The notes below the pieces were generated by a model. That model ran no database searches and had not been told where the DNA came from. It saw only the letters and a program-made list of their open reading frames with translations. Positions 42,601 to 52,302 of a stretch of 64,000 nucleotides of DNA are shown here, piece by piece. How positions within the stretch are numbered: the stretch's first letter is position 1; each line of letters opens with the position of its first letter. The translations under genes were made by a program, and so were the position numbers. The DNA lies in assembly GCA_963693365.1 (NCBI GenBank), contig CAVNZM010000008.1, positions 1 to 64,000 of the forward strand, written 5' to 3'. The DNA is from Amoebidium appalachense (lineage: Eukaryota > Ichthyosporea).

Positions 42601-44092
42601 GTTGAATGGTGTAGTCCTTGAAGTAATACAGACCGTTGTGTAGACGGAGGTTGACGAGATGACGGCCGGTGAGTCGGTCGAAGAGGAATGACGGAGTGGA
42701 GGCATCGTTCAAATCACCCTTGATGTATTCGGCAGCAGCTTGGGATGTTGAAATGAGGAAGGCTTGGCCAGACGGGGTGTAGTAGGCTTCAATGGTAAGG
42801 GTGGCAGTGCCATGGTCGGTGGTGGTGTTGATGACGATATGGCCGGTGTGAGTGGCCAAGACGGGGGTGCCATTGAAGGCAGCAACGGGAGTCGGTGTCG
42901 GAAGGGGAGTGAGGTCATGGAAGAACTCACGGGTGGGGCAGACAGTCATGTTGCACCCGGAATCCCAGGCAGGGTCGGAGGACACGGGGACGGAGCTAGC
43001 ATTGTATGCCGAGAAAGCAAAGGAGACAGATTTCTCACTGCCTTGACGGGAACGGTTGTGTCTGGACATACGGCATTTCGGCTCAGGGCAATCGATGATC
43101 GTGTGATCAGGCTCGTGGCAGTAGGAGCATTCTTTCACGGACGGGGTGTTAGAACGAGCCGGGGAATCAGAACGACGGGAACCCGAGAAACGGGAACGAC
43201 TGGGGGAACGAGACGTGGACCGGAAGGCAGGCCGGTGGGGGGAACGGGATCGGGTGTGCTGACGGGAGAGACGAGTTCGGAGGTCCGTACCAGGGGTACG
43301 GTCAAGTCGGTTGCGTAAGTCACGGCGAGGAAGATCACGGGGGGGAGCACTGGCATTTAATGCCATGCTGGACTTGGAGGCACGGTGGGCACGGTTGCTC
43401 CGGAGTTGCATCTTGAGGTCTTGACGTAACTCGATGCCCTTGACGTGGTTGTGGAGGGACTCGAAGTCGGGGAATAGCTTATCACCGAAGTGATAGTCTT
43501 CGATAAGACGGTTGAACTCAGGGGTGAGGTCGTCTCTGGTGGTGAGTTCATTGAAGAACTTCTCAGCTAGACGAGTGAAGTGAATGGACTCATCTTGGAG
43601 AGACTGGAGCTGGTTCACGATGGTCTGCAGACGGCTCAGGTAGGTGGTGAATGATTCACCGGGCTGAAGGGCACAGGCATCCCACTGACGGTGAAGGATG
43701 CGGATCTGATCGGGTTTGCCTTGGAGATAGTGTTGACGGAATTTCCACATGGCCCGTTCAGGGTCCATGCCAATACGGTACTGGGCAACGGTGGTGAGGA
43801 CGGAAGGGTCGATGTTCTGTATCATATGGAGCAGGAGGCAATTGCGGGCCTCCTTGAGTTCCGCGGTAGTGCCGTAGCCATAGAAGGGGGGTTCACCGTC
43901 AACCGCGACGGTGGTAGGGGGGACGTAGTTGTCAGCAAGTACAACATCCACGAGTCGGACACCTTTAGTGCCGGTCATCATGCCGAGAAAAATGATTTCC
44001 CATTGAAAATAGGTGGTTTTGCTATCGGGACCAGTCTTCCCTTCACCTTTCCACATGGTGATTTTGTTTACGCCAGTTTTGTTTGGATCCAT
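39680..44092 (-). CDS. copia-2 Gag-Pol polyprotein
   Basis: 1,470 residues from MDPNKTGVNKITMWKG; the frame is open upstream into the LTR, but this Met follows the PBS and fits Gag. Order: Gag (about 1-330) with an Arg/Ser-rich tail; zinc knuckle CSYCHEPDHTIIDC; protease PAWDSGCNM; pre-integrase zinc motif WHHRLGH...CHGC; integrase core with WHWDFFEP, FDSGSEFTSK and NGYVERRM (D,D,E); Pro-rich linker; RT with QLDVSTAFLNSPL and YVDDSTIT; RNase H with YTDADFAGC, TEAELIALN and CDNQSTIAIV; C-terminal NLADILTKPLPG. It copies its RNA in virus-like particles and integrates the DNA. No stop or frameshift seen. The protease reads DSGC where copia proteins usually have DSGA/T. Confidence 0.95.
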   Translation of the reverse strand: MDPNKTGVNKITMWKGEGKTGPDSKTTYFQWEIIFLGMMTGTKGVRLVDVVLADNYVPPTTVAVDGEPPFYGYGTTAELKEARNCLLLHMIQNIDPSVLTTVAQYRIGMDPERAMWKFRQHYLQGKPDQIRILHRQWDACALQPGESFTTYLSRLQTIVNQLQSLQDESIHFTRLAEKFFNELTTRDDLTPEFNRLIEDYHFGDKLFPDFESLHNHVKGIELRQDLKMQLRSNRAHRASKSSMALNASAPPRDLPRRDLRNRLDRTPGTDLRTRLSRQHTRSRSPHRPAFRSTSRSPSRSRFSGSRRSDSPARSNTPSVKECSYCHEPDHTIIDCPEPKCRMSRHNRSRQGSEKSVSFAFSAYNASSVPVSSDPAWDSGCNMTVCPTREFFHDLTPLPTPTPVAAFNGTPVLATHTGHIVINTTTDHGTATLTIEAYYTPSGQAFLISTSQAAAEYIKGDLNDASTPSFLFDRLTGRHLVNLRLHNGLYYFKDYTIQPPTRPVALAATTSVNPSIWHHRLGHRAMTSIKDMVKHDLVIGLPSSVLDCDVPDCHGCIMGKTTKAPFKGDRPHSNIPGHEWHWDFFEPTTTSYGGSKVALVTVCRASGLVKIYPMADRTTTLDILTAHTNLVATHAPSKVGVYHFDSGSEFTSKATRAFCLSQGIKASYAPVDCPQLNGYVERRMRFLQEIVRCLLHQVQDQSLSPKLWAEALQHAAYIINVTPSTTANGRTPFEVFYGVKPDISELKVFGCPAYTHVPASKRNKLAPTVKLGMYIGYDLQSHCHRIFNPTTHRVGLFRDVIFDESAYLPSDIPSTLPTPDTTATSTTPPPTVDTEDDVCLVYSGPPPAIVVPPTPPPTGPPAPVPVQPADPHPAPGNVTPIRPGSPDHFHSAPSSPEVAPPALPNFQVPPPPSPPPPVPAPRRSARLQGKVGLQATTTLPVPPGPPINIDQLPKLVRQLCSGPNGDQVKSALTAEYQAFVDKDIFELVDPPPGANIVGFKWIVSEKTLNSAQAGDTKIKARGVAQGFSQQYGVDYELIESPVIRPAALRAILALAVVEGHDIHQLDVSTAFLNSPLTETIYMKQPPGFITMATLGKVWRLKKALYGLKQASKAWYDFLDGILLAHGLTRTKTDPCIYLRFFPNNDVVRAGNYVDDSTITNTRGSTAASDLAAHISKMASCRMSPFDRMLGVDFNHSDPHHLHMHQRSYIMDIIHDFNLTDAKSKSTPIPAGTTVSLADCPPQPFTVPYRELLGRLLWVARCTRPDIAYAIGFLGRFSTNPGKTHWDLLRRVARYLLGTIDLGIDYKYSATQSPILECYTDADFAGCADSKKSTTGYIIEFAGMPIIWYSKLQPITATSTTEAELIALNAGTQEVAWVRDLFKELGCPMLAPTPVYCDNQSTIAIVNSTGIKHRTKHIAVRYHNTKDYIASGDVVVHYVESAHNLADILTKPLPGPSHVHHRARLCLPDIVD

Positions 44093-44141
44093 GATTGAAA
44101 AACGAGCGCTAGTTCTAGATGTGTGTAGGGAGCGTGCAAAA

Positions 44142-44154
44142 GGGCTGCATAACC
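44142..44154 (-). other. copia-2 primer-binding site
   Basis: Minus strand GGTTATGCAGCCC directly after the 5' LTR. The first seven bases match the initiator tRNA-Met anticodon-arm site; the rest have diverged from GGTTATGGGCCCAG. Confidence 0.65.
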
Positions 44155-45079
44155 TGTTTAATTGTATTAGTATTTGGGATGAAAGCAGAGACACAGTGGT
44201 GCAGTGTGAAAACACCACAGACACACACAACAACAAAACACGGAACGATCGGAGCAGTGTACACAACAGACATCAATGTTTAGACACGACTGAACTGAAT
44301 TTATTCTGATCTTCGAATAAATACCTGAAATTCCTCTAAGTCCAATCCATACATGATTTCCGACCAGTCGGAAATCAGATCTATCTCTAATAGAAACCAA
44401 TCACTAAGGACCAATTGCTTTCAGAGAGATCCGGTACGCGGAGACGCACACGATAGGACACAGACACTAGTTAAGGTCAACTTGTGTCATCATCAAGGAA
44501 GTTCTAACCTATGACATACTGCAAAGACTCAGACATATCACACTTAACCTTGATGATTGGTTAAAGCCCGGCAACACATGAAAACTAAAGTAAATTAATG
44601 AAGTCTAAACACACATGCTATTCTAAGTGTAGCCTAAGTGTGTTACCATCCAATGAACACGTATTAAGTAACACAAATCTACCTAACATATATTAGTAGA
44701 AAAGAAATACGATTATACACATGAAGACAAAGAGAGAAAGAAAAGAAAATAAGGAAGGAGAAAGAGGAAGGAAAAGAGAGCACAGATCAACAAACAAGAT
44801 AGCAATAGCATAACTATAACCAGAGATATTTATGTACACACGAACATGTACACGTCTCTCCCTGAGTGGGTGGATCCGTGTACACACATATAAATATTCT
44901 AATCGATATTACAATACACGATTAGAGCCGATACAACACGATTACAAGTATACAAGCATATCGGAGATCGATGCTTCATTTTACATAATAGGAGTGTGGC
45001 ATATACACTAAGCATATGAACTGAAACATAACACAAACTGAGAAGATCTTACCATATGTAGATACTACGTATTACAACA
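44155..45079 (-). repeat. copia-2 5' LTR
   Basis: 925 bp, TG...CA on the minus strand; promoter LTR of copia-2. Confidence 0.92.
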
Positions 45080-45273
45080 ACTCCGGCTCTGAGTTCACAT
45101 CCAAGGACACCGAAGGCTACTGCAAGCAGAAAGGCATCATCATGGAGTTTGCCCCCGTCGACACACCACAGCACAACGGTGTAGTTGAACGGAAGATGAG
45201 AGACCTCCAAGATAGACAGTCCGTTGCTTCATCCATGCCGACAAGGATCAACCTCTCTCTCCCAAGATGTCAT
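45080..45273 (+). pseudogene. copia-1 integrase fragment continuing after copia-2
   Basis: Begins with the rest of the Asp codon: SGSEFTSKDTEGYCKQKG, then PQHNGVVERKMRDLQ, the third integrase acidic residue. After a frameshift it matches VRC...DQPLSPKM, then breaks off in CA-rich sequence (45274-45358). Confidence 0.85.
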
Positions 45274-45358
45274 ACACCAAACACACACACACCACCCACC
45301 CACACATCCCACACACACACTCCACCACCACCCACATCACATACACACCCCACCCCAC

Positions 45359-46094
45359 CCGTGCAGGCACCACAGGTAGGTATGTTGCACGTAGGTATCG
45401 AGGGTGTGAGTCTTCGTGGGCAGGGACTGGGTGTGAGTGATGATGTGTTGCTTGAATTGGAGGAGGATTTAGTTGGTTTTAGCCGGCATTATATAGACGT
45501 ATGGTTAGCTGATGGTAAGTTGAAGGCTGTTGCTTTGCTCGATGGAGGGGCTCAGGTTAATTGTGTGCATGCTTCGTTTATTCGTCGTTTTAATCAGGCC
45601 GGGGGGGAAATTCCTATTTTAGATGCTTCTAGCACAGCCTTAGGTAGTGCTAATAATAGTAGTATGTCTGTGGAAGGTGTTTGTGTGTTGCCGTGTGAGA
45701 TAGGTGGCCAGGCTATGCATGTTGCTTGTTATGTGGTTAAGGATTTAGCTCAAAGTGTTTTGTTGGGGGCCCCATTTTTCCGTAGACATGTGAATGCTTT
45801 GTTTGAACGTACGAATGTTTTAGAATTGCAGTCCGGCGTTAAAATTAAAACCCATGATGGGCTCGACGGTTATCAGTCTGGTGCAAGAACGGTAGCTGAA
45901 GTAGTAATCGAGCCTTATCAGTGCCAAACGGTACGTGTCCGGGCCGGCAATCGTGTTAGGATAGGGGATTTAGGGGTTTTTACTCCGAAAACCCCATTTC
46001 AGGAGGTGGCCCAATGGACCCTTAGTAGGGTATGGCCGGATAAGACAATAGAAATAGAATTAGTGAATCCGGGCATCGAGCCTATAGTGATTAG
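45359..46094 (+). pseudogene. Ty3-like retroelement protease and linker, part 1
   Basis: Encodes a retropepsin-like domain: VALLDGGAQVNCVHASF (LDGGA where active retropepsins have D-S/T-G), ILDASSTALG, YVVKDLAQSVLLGAPFFRRH. A post-protease linker VVIEPYQCQTVRVRAGNR and EIELVNPGIEPIV follows. It is uninterrupted from 45142 because the copia-1 integrase fragment happens to be in the same frame. Cut at ATTAG by copia-3. Confidence 0.8.
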
Positions 46095-47019
46095 TGTTGT
46101 AATACGTAGTATCTACATATGGTAAGATCTTCTCAGTTTGTGTTATGTTTCAGTTCATATGCTTAGTGTATATGCCACACTCCTATTATGTAAAATGAAG
46201 CATCGATCTCCGATATGCTTGTATACTTGTAATCGTGTTGTATCGGCTCTAATCGTGTATTGTAATATCGATTAGAATATTTATATGTGTGTACACGGAT
46301 CCACCCACTCAGGGAGAGACGTGTACATGTTCGTGTGTACATAAATATCTCTGGTTATAGTTATGCTATTGCTATCTTGTTTGTTGATCTGTGCTCTCTT
46401 TTCCTTCCTCTTTCTCCTTCCTTATTTTCTTTTCTTTCTCTCTTTGTCTTCATGTGTATAATCGTATTTCTTTTCTACTAATATATGTTAGGTAGATTTG
46501 TGTTACTTAATACGTGTTCATTGGACGGTAACACACTTAGGCTACACTTAGAATAGCATGTGTGTTTAGACTTCATTAATTTACTTTAGTTTTCATGTGT
46601 TGCCGGGCTTTAACCAATCATCAAGGTTAAGTGTGATATGTCTGAGTCTTTGCAGTATGTCATAGGTTAGAACTTCCTTGATGATGACACGAGTTGATCT
46701 TAACTAGTGTCTGTGTCCTATCGTGTACGTCTCCGCGTACCGGATCTCTCTGAAAGCAATTGGTTCTTAGTGATTGGTTTCTATTAGAGATAGATCTGAT
46801 TTCCGACTGGTCGGAAATCATGTATGGATTGGACTTAGAGGAATTTCAGGTATTTATTCGAAGATCAGAATAAATTCAGTTTAGTCGTGTCTAAACATTG
46901 ATGTCTGTTGTGTACACTGCTCCGATCGTTCCGTGTTTTGTTGTTGTGTGTGTCTGTGGTGTTTTCACACTGCACCACTGTGTCTCTGCTTACATCCCAA
47001 ATACTTATACAATTTAACA
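46095..47019 (+). repeat. copia-3 5' LTR
   Basis: TGTTGTAATACG...ACAATTTAACA, 925 bp, the same family as the copia-2 LTRs but with several fixed differences (for example ACGAGTTGATCTTAAC). Confidence 0.92.
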
Positions 47020-47033
47020 GGTTATGGGCCCAG
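47020..47033 (+). other. copia-3 primer-binding site
   Basis: GGTTATGGGCCCAG directly after the LTR. It is exactly complementary to the anticodon arm of initiator tRNA-Met, as in Drosophila copia, where a cut 5' half of the tRNA is the primer. Confidence 0.85.
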
Positions 47034-47588
47034 ATGTACGCTCCCTACACACACCTAGACCTAGCGATCGTTAAATTCCTGGTACACATCATAGCTGTGG
47101 TCAGCTCCTCATGCATCTTGGTGCTGAGGCTGTGTACATCCATCCCCGGCGTCCGTCCGTAACCGGTCCCACGTGACTCCCCTTGACAAGATCTGACTCA
47201 TCTTGACAAGAGCTTTTGTCACGCCTTGACACCCGTGACATCCTCGCAAGTTCAAATTCCAGCTTGCACTCCTTCCAGCTCCGTCCTGGTTTCTCTCCGT
47301 CACGCCAAACCGTCCTCCACCCTTGGTTCTGCAATCGCGCTCCAAGTTCCTTGACACTTCACCGACGTGGTCTCAACCGCGCCGCCCTGTCTACCCAGGC
47401 CTGAGGATCCTGCATCGAAATCCCATTCCATCCGATTTCGAACCCCGTCGACCCGCATTCGAATATAATTTCACACCCCGTCTGCGTTCCAATCGACGAT
47501 AATTTGACACCCCGTCTCGATCCGACTTGACCATCATCCATCAAGTCCATCTGAAGTATCCAAATTCGGTACTTCTTTCCAGTCTACC

Positions 47589-48341
47589 GTGTTCCACCCC
47601 GTCCAAGCCCTTTGTGCTTCCCTCCTCCCTAGGAGTCCCGACCCTGAGTCCCTCCAGAACCGTTTACCGTGTCCAACCCGCTTCCTTCCAGGATTTCCAA
47701 CCCTGTTTTCGGCCATGTCTCCCCTTACCGTGCCGTCACTGTCAATGGCCCCCTCACATTCCATTGATCTGCCCTGCATTCCGGCAGCAGTTTCCCCCCA
47801 TCACGTGGCCAACCTCGTCGAGATCTCAGCTACCACCAGCTCTGCACGGGCAACAGTTACCCCTGCAGCTGTTTCCCCCCCATTACCACCCGACCCCGGC
47901 CAGCAAGACATGCTGCCAGGTCCAGTCGTTCCCATCCACGTTTCCAGCCAGCTTGCTGTGCTGCCTTCCCCCGTTTCCAAAGCCCCTGCATCCGACCCAG
48001 TTAACCTCCTCCGTCCGGAATTACCTGCACTTGACCCTGCCTCCGTCGTGCCTCATCCCAACCCAAATTCCGTGAAGACCTACCCCCCTCCCTGTTCGGG
48101 CTTTCCCAGTCACCCCGAGCAGCAAGCACCCTCGACGCCCCCTCCAGCGAATTCCAAACTACGACAAGTCTACTCCTCCTTGGTCATCAATCCCTCCACC
48201 GGTCGCCCCACCACGTGTGGCTACCCTCGACACACCGCATCCAAATGCCGTGACCCCCGTTGTCCTGTCTACCGTTTGCGTCCTCGATACCCCCCATCCC
48301 CTATCCTCCCCCCCCAGCCTGAGTGGGGATGTTGTGGTTAA
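47589..48341 (+). CDS. copia-3 Pro/Ser-rich gag-like remnant
   Basis: About 250 codons, Pro- and Ser-rich, ending with TTCGYPRHTASKCRDPRC, which aligns with the zinc knuckle of copia-2 (CSYCHEPDHTIIDCPEPKC) but has lost residues and one Cys. No recognisable Gag core. Coding status doubtful. Confidence 0.45.
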   Translation: MFHPVQALCASLLPRSPDPESLQNRLPCPTRFLPGFPTLFSAMSPLTVPSLSMAPSHSIDLPCIPAAVSPHHVANLVEISATTSSARATVTPAAVSPPLPPDPGQQDMLPGPVVPIHVSSQLAVLPSPVSKAPASDPVNLLRPELPALDPASVVPHPNPNSVKTYPPPCSGFPSHPEQQAPSTPPPANSKLRQVYSSLVINPSTGRPTTCGYPRHTASKCRDPRCPVYRLRPRYPPSPILPPQPEWGCCG

Positions 48342-48450
48342 CTACGTCGAGTCTGCCAACAACTTGGCTGACATCCTCACCAAGCCTCTGCCAGGTCCCA
48401 GCCACGTCACTCACCGTGACCGGCTCTGTGTGCCCGACCTTGTGCAGTGA
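48321..48450 (+). pseudogene. copia-3 remnant of RNase H C-terminus
   Basis: SGDVVVNYVESANNLADILT and KPLPGPSHVTHRDRLC followed by a stop; nearly the same as the last 40 residues of the copia-2 polyprotein. Everything between the zinc knuckle and this point is deleted. Confidence 0.85.
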
Positions 48451-48786
48451 TCATCGTGTGGTCTTCTACTACACCTGGGGCCCTGGGCAGCAGCTTCCTC
48501 TACACTGCTTCCCAGTTGGAACGTCTACTACTACGATTCTGTATATGTATTTTTTTTTTTTTTGCCTTAAGTGGGGTTTGTCCACTTTAAGGGTTCATCG
48601 ATTAGCACAACACATATACACCTGAGGCTAGCCACCTTTGCGAATACTGGCCGACTCCCAGTCCCACTGAGTCACAACACATAGGTTAATGTTTCCACGG
48701 CTGGCTCCCGTTAATATATATATTATACCTTCACCTGCATATTTTATTTTCTTCCTTGGTTGTTTTCCTTCCTTTGCTGTTGTTGC

Positions 48787-48881
48787 CCCCCCCCCCCCCC
48801 TCCCCCCCCCTTCCCCCCCTCCCCCCTTCCCCCCCCCCCTTCCCTCCCCCCCCCCCCCCTTTCCCCCCCTTCCCCCCCCCT

Positions 48882-48915
<34 letters not shown>
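48787..48915 (+). repeat. C-rich tract in copia-3 3' region
   Basis: About 130 bp of C runs broken by T, ending CCGGAAAAGTACACACTTTAA, the same boundary as in copia-2. Confidence 0.9.
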
Positions 48916-48917
<2 letters not shown>

Positions 48918-49014
48918 AAAAGTACACACTTTAATTTTTTTTTTCGTTTCTGTTCTCAAGTGGGGAGATTTCACTAGTTCAGTGGGGATATGATAACACA
49001 AACTTCAAAGTCTT

Positions 49015-49023
49015 AAGTGGGGA
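49015..49023 (+). other. copia-3 polypurine tract
   Basis: AAGTGGGGA directly before the 3' LTR, with AAGTGGGGA (48958) and CAGTGGGGA (48980) upstream. Confidence 0.75.
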
Positions 49024-49948
49024 TGTTGTAATACGTAGTATCTACATATGGTAAGATCTTCTCAGTTTGTGTTATGTTTCAGTTCATATGCTTAGTGTAT
49101 ATGCCACACTCCTATTATGTAAAATGAAGCATCGATCTCCGATATGCTTGTATACTTGTAATCGTGTTGTATCGGCTCTAATCGTGTATTGTAATATCGA
49201 TTAGAATATTTATATGTGTGTACACGGATCCACCCACTCAGGGAGAGACGTATACATGTTCGTGTGTACATAAATATCTCTGGTTATAGTTATGCTATTG
49301 CTATCTTGTTTGTTGATCTGTGCTCTCTTTTCCTTCCTCTTTCTCCTTCCTTATTTTCTTTTCTTTCTCTCTTTGTCTTCATGTGTATAATCGTATTTCT
49401 TTTCTACTAATATATGTTAGGTAGATTTGTGTTACTTAATACGTGTTCATTGGACGGTAACACACTTAGGCTACACTTAGAATAGCATGTGTGTTTAGAC
49501 TTCATTAATTTACTTTAGTTTTCATGTGTTGCCGGGCTTTAACCAATCATCAAGGTTAAGTGTGATATGTCTGAGTCTTTGCAGTATGTCATAGGTTAGA
49601 ACTTCCTTGATGATGACACGAGTTGATCTTAACTAGTGTCTGTGTCCTATCGTGTACGTCTCCGCGTACCGGATCTCTCTGAAAGCAATTGGTTCTTAGT
49701 GATTGGTTTCTATTAGAGATAGATCTGATTTCCGACTGGTCGGAAATCATGTATGGATTGGACTTAGAGGAATTTCAGGTATTTATTCGAAGATCAGAAT
49801 AAATTCAGTTTAGTCGTGTCTAAACATTGATGTCTGTTGTGTACACTGCTCCGATCGTTCCGTGTTTTGTTGTTGTGTGTGTCTGTGGTGTTTTCACACT
49901 GCACCACTGTGTCTCTGCTTACATCCCAAATACTTATACAATTTAACA
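49024..49948 (+). repeat. copia-3 3' LTR
   Basis: 925 bp; followed by the target duplication ATTAG at 49949-49953. Confidence 0.92.
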
Positions 49949-49953
49949 ATTAG

Positions 49954-50703
49954 GTCAGGTGTTTCCGTCGGTAGTTTCACTAATGAGATTGGTAGTATAG
50001 AGGTCTCTCTTATTACCCAAAAGGAGGATGCCGGCTCGAAGGGTGACTCAGGAGGAGGGGGAACAACTTTATTTAACGTTAGCCACCAAAATGTCACCCG
50101 ACACGATGGGGGGGGGGACCGGGACAGCACCGGTCCCACTCCCCCGACCCCCAAGAGGAAGGAGGGTCACCCCGGGTGTGAGAATGTGCAGGCAGGGGGG
50201 GAGGGTGTTGGTCTAACCCGTGGATCTGACGGGTTAACCAACACCGTGGGGGGCAGGGTGGCCACAGACCTGGCCCCCCACATACATGCACTAACTCATC
50301 AGGAATTGCCCGGGGGCATGGGTGTGCCGGGGGGAGGGGGAGGTGCTAAGGGTGACCGCCTATATCCGGAGGTACCCCCACCTCACCCCGAGCAGCACCG
50401 ATGTAATACAGGAGGTGAAATGTTAAGTGGCACTCCGGTGAATAAGGATGCATCCACTTGTGATGGGGGTAACCCGGAGTTAGTATTGCCGTTTGGTATG
50501 AAGGAGGGGGATTGGACGGTAGAACAGAAAAAGTTGTTAGCTAAGTTATTTGATAGGACTCGGTTTGCATTTCTGGCCGATGATAACGAAGTAGGCTTCG
50601 TTAAAGGGTTTGAAATGCAGATCGACACAGGTGATAATAGGCCGGTAGTGATGCCTAGCTATAGAATGGAGCAGTATAAATTGTCGGATGCGCTAATAAT
50701 AGT
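49954..50703 (+). pseudogene. Ty3-like retroelement linker, part 2
   Basis: Resumes in frame after the ATTAG duplication: SGVSVGSFTNEIGSIEVSL, a long Gly/Pro-rich spacer, then KKLLAKLFDRTRFAFLADDN, GFEMQIDTGDNRPVVMPSYR, the segment just before the RT palm. It compares with FEREIDTGDSPPV in the minus-strand fragment at 34 kb. It ends in a CA microsatellite, so RT is missing. Confidence 0.75.
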
Positions 50704-51362
<659 letters not shown>

Positions 51363-51402
51363 TGCATTTAATGAACCTCGAACCCATGCCAATACGTGCT
51401 CT

Positions 51403-52251
51403 TTATTTTTTTGCCTCCTCCACCACCAGCGGCCGCTGGAAATTGGTGAGGAAGGCACAGACCAAGAACACAGAGTGAGCAATTCTAAATTGCGTCACGG
51501 GGATGGGGGCATTTAGCCACTTATAGCTCTTGATTCTAGCTATTGCCCTTTCTACGTGAATGCGGAGGGAGGCAATACTGCGGCCTTCAGCTGCCTGCTT
51601 CCCCGTAAATTGCCTAATACCATCTCTCTTGAAGGGGGGCTGGAAACAGTGGAGGCCTGCCATTTCACACTGTTCCCTAATATGCACACCTTTATCTATC
51701 ATTATGCCCATGCCCTTAGGTACCTTAGCAATAACACGCGCATTCTGGCACATTATCTTATCGGATGCACCACCCCCATTGGCACCCTCCACTAAGCCCA
51801 CACGCAGTGAGGGCAAGACTCCCACAAGCCACTTTAAGGTATGCCGTTGCTTATAATCACTCCACATGAGAGACGCGAGGTGTGCGTCTGAAGAGATCTC
51901 ACCAATGATCTCTGTACTAGCATCTAGAATGATACCGGTTTCCCTATACTGGGGACTGTCCTTAAAGAGCTTGTGTGCATCTGCTTCTAATTCTTCCTTC
52001 GAAGGAAGGTCAGGAAACAAGAACTGCACCACCCCAACCAAAAACATAACCCGTGCACGAAATATGGTGCTTACTGTTGCTTCACTTACACCGAACAGGT
52101 AGCCCATGTGCTCCTGTGGGAATCCCTGCCTCATATACACCAGCGTAAGCAGAATCTCGTTGTCCCAACTGAGTTTTCGAGCTGGACCGTTGTGTGCCTT
52201 TGGCTTCCCCTCCATGTTCAGGTTTGCCCCGCCCACCAGCTCGCGTATTTC
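51403..52251 (-). CDS. ISL2EU/IS4EU-type transposase, DDE exon
   Basis: Minus strand, last exon. Starts in frame with EIRELVGGANLNMEGKP. Helix-turn-helix part (LSWDNEILLTLVYMRQGF, GYLFGVSEATVSTIFR), then the DDE nuclease: GIILDASTEIIGE (first Asp), WSDYKQRHTLKWLVG, GGGASDKI, GMGIMIDKGVHI (second Asp), SLRIHVERAIARIK (Glu). This matches the DDE_Tnp_4 nuclease that pairs with THAP domains in ISL2EU-type DNA transposons. The stop is at the low-coordinate end. All three acidic residues are present. Confidence 0.88.
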   Translation of the reverse strand, partial: EIRELVGGANLNMEGKPKAHNGPARKLSWDNEILLTLVYMRQGFPQEHMGYLFGVSEATVSTIFRARVMFLVGVVQFLFPDLPSKEELEADAHKLFKDSPQYRETGIILDASTEIIGEISSDAHLASLMWSDYKQRHTLKWLVGVLPSLRVGLVEGANGGGASDKIMCQNARVIAKVPKGMGIMIDKGVHIREQCEMAGLHCFQPPFKRDGIRQFTGKQAAEGRSIASLRIHVERAIARIKSYKWLNAPIPVTQFRIAHSVFLVCAFLTNFQRPLVVEEAKK

Positions 52252-52302
52252 CTAAAACAACGACAAAACGGTCCAGTTGGGAAACCCTGTGTACGTGCTT
52301 AC
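52252..52302 (-). other. 51-bp intron of the transposase gene
   Basis: Minus strand TTA|GTAAGCACG ... GTTGTTTTAG|GAAATACG. Removing it joins the coiled-coil frame to the DDE frame. Confidence 0.75.

Larger units (their letters stand above)
38336..45079 (-). mobile_element. copia-2: complete Ty1/copia retrotransposon
   Basis: 6,744 bp, minus strand, with two 925-bp LTRs (TGTTGTAATACG...AATTAAACA), PBS, one long gag-pol frame and a polypurine tract next to the 3' LTR. I counted three differences between its LTRs, so it is young. No target duplication: flanks are GGTTTG and ACTCCGG, which together restore the interrupted integrase codons of copia-1. All catalytic motifs look intact, so it could be active. 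Confidence 0.92.
46095..49948 (+). mobile_element. copia-3: shortened, non-autonomous copia derivative
   Basis: 3,854 bp with two 925-bp LTRs differing at one base I could see (GTGTACATG/GTATACATG), flanked by a perfect 5-bp duplication ATTAG. It keeps the PBS, a Pro-rich gag-like frame, the extreme C-terminus of RNase H and the C-rich 3' tract, but lacks protease, integrase and RT. It presumably moves using enzymes from copia-2-like elements. Confidence 0.9.
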
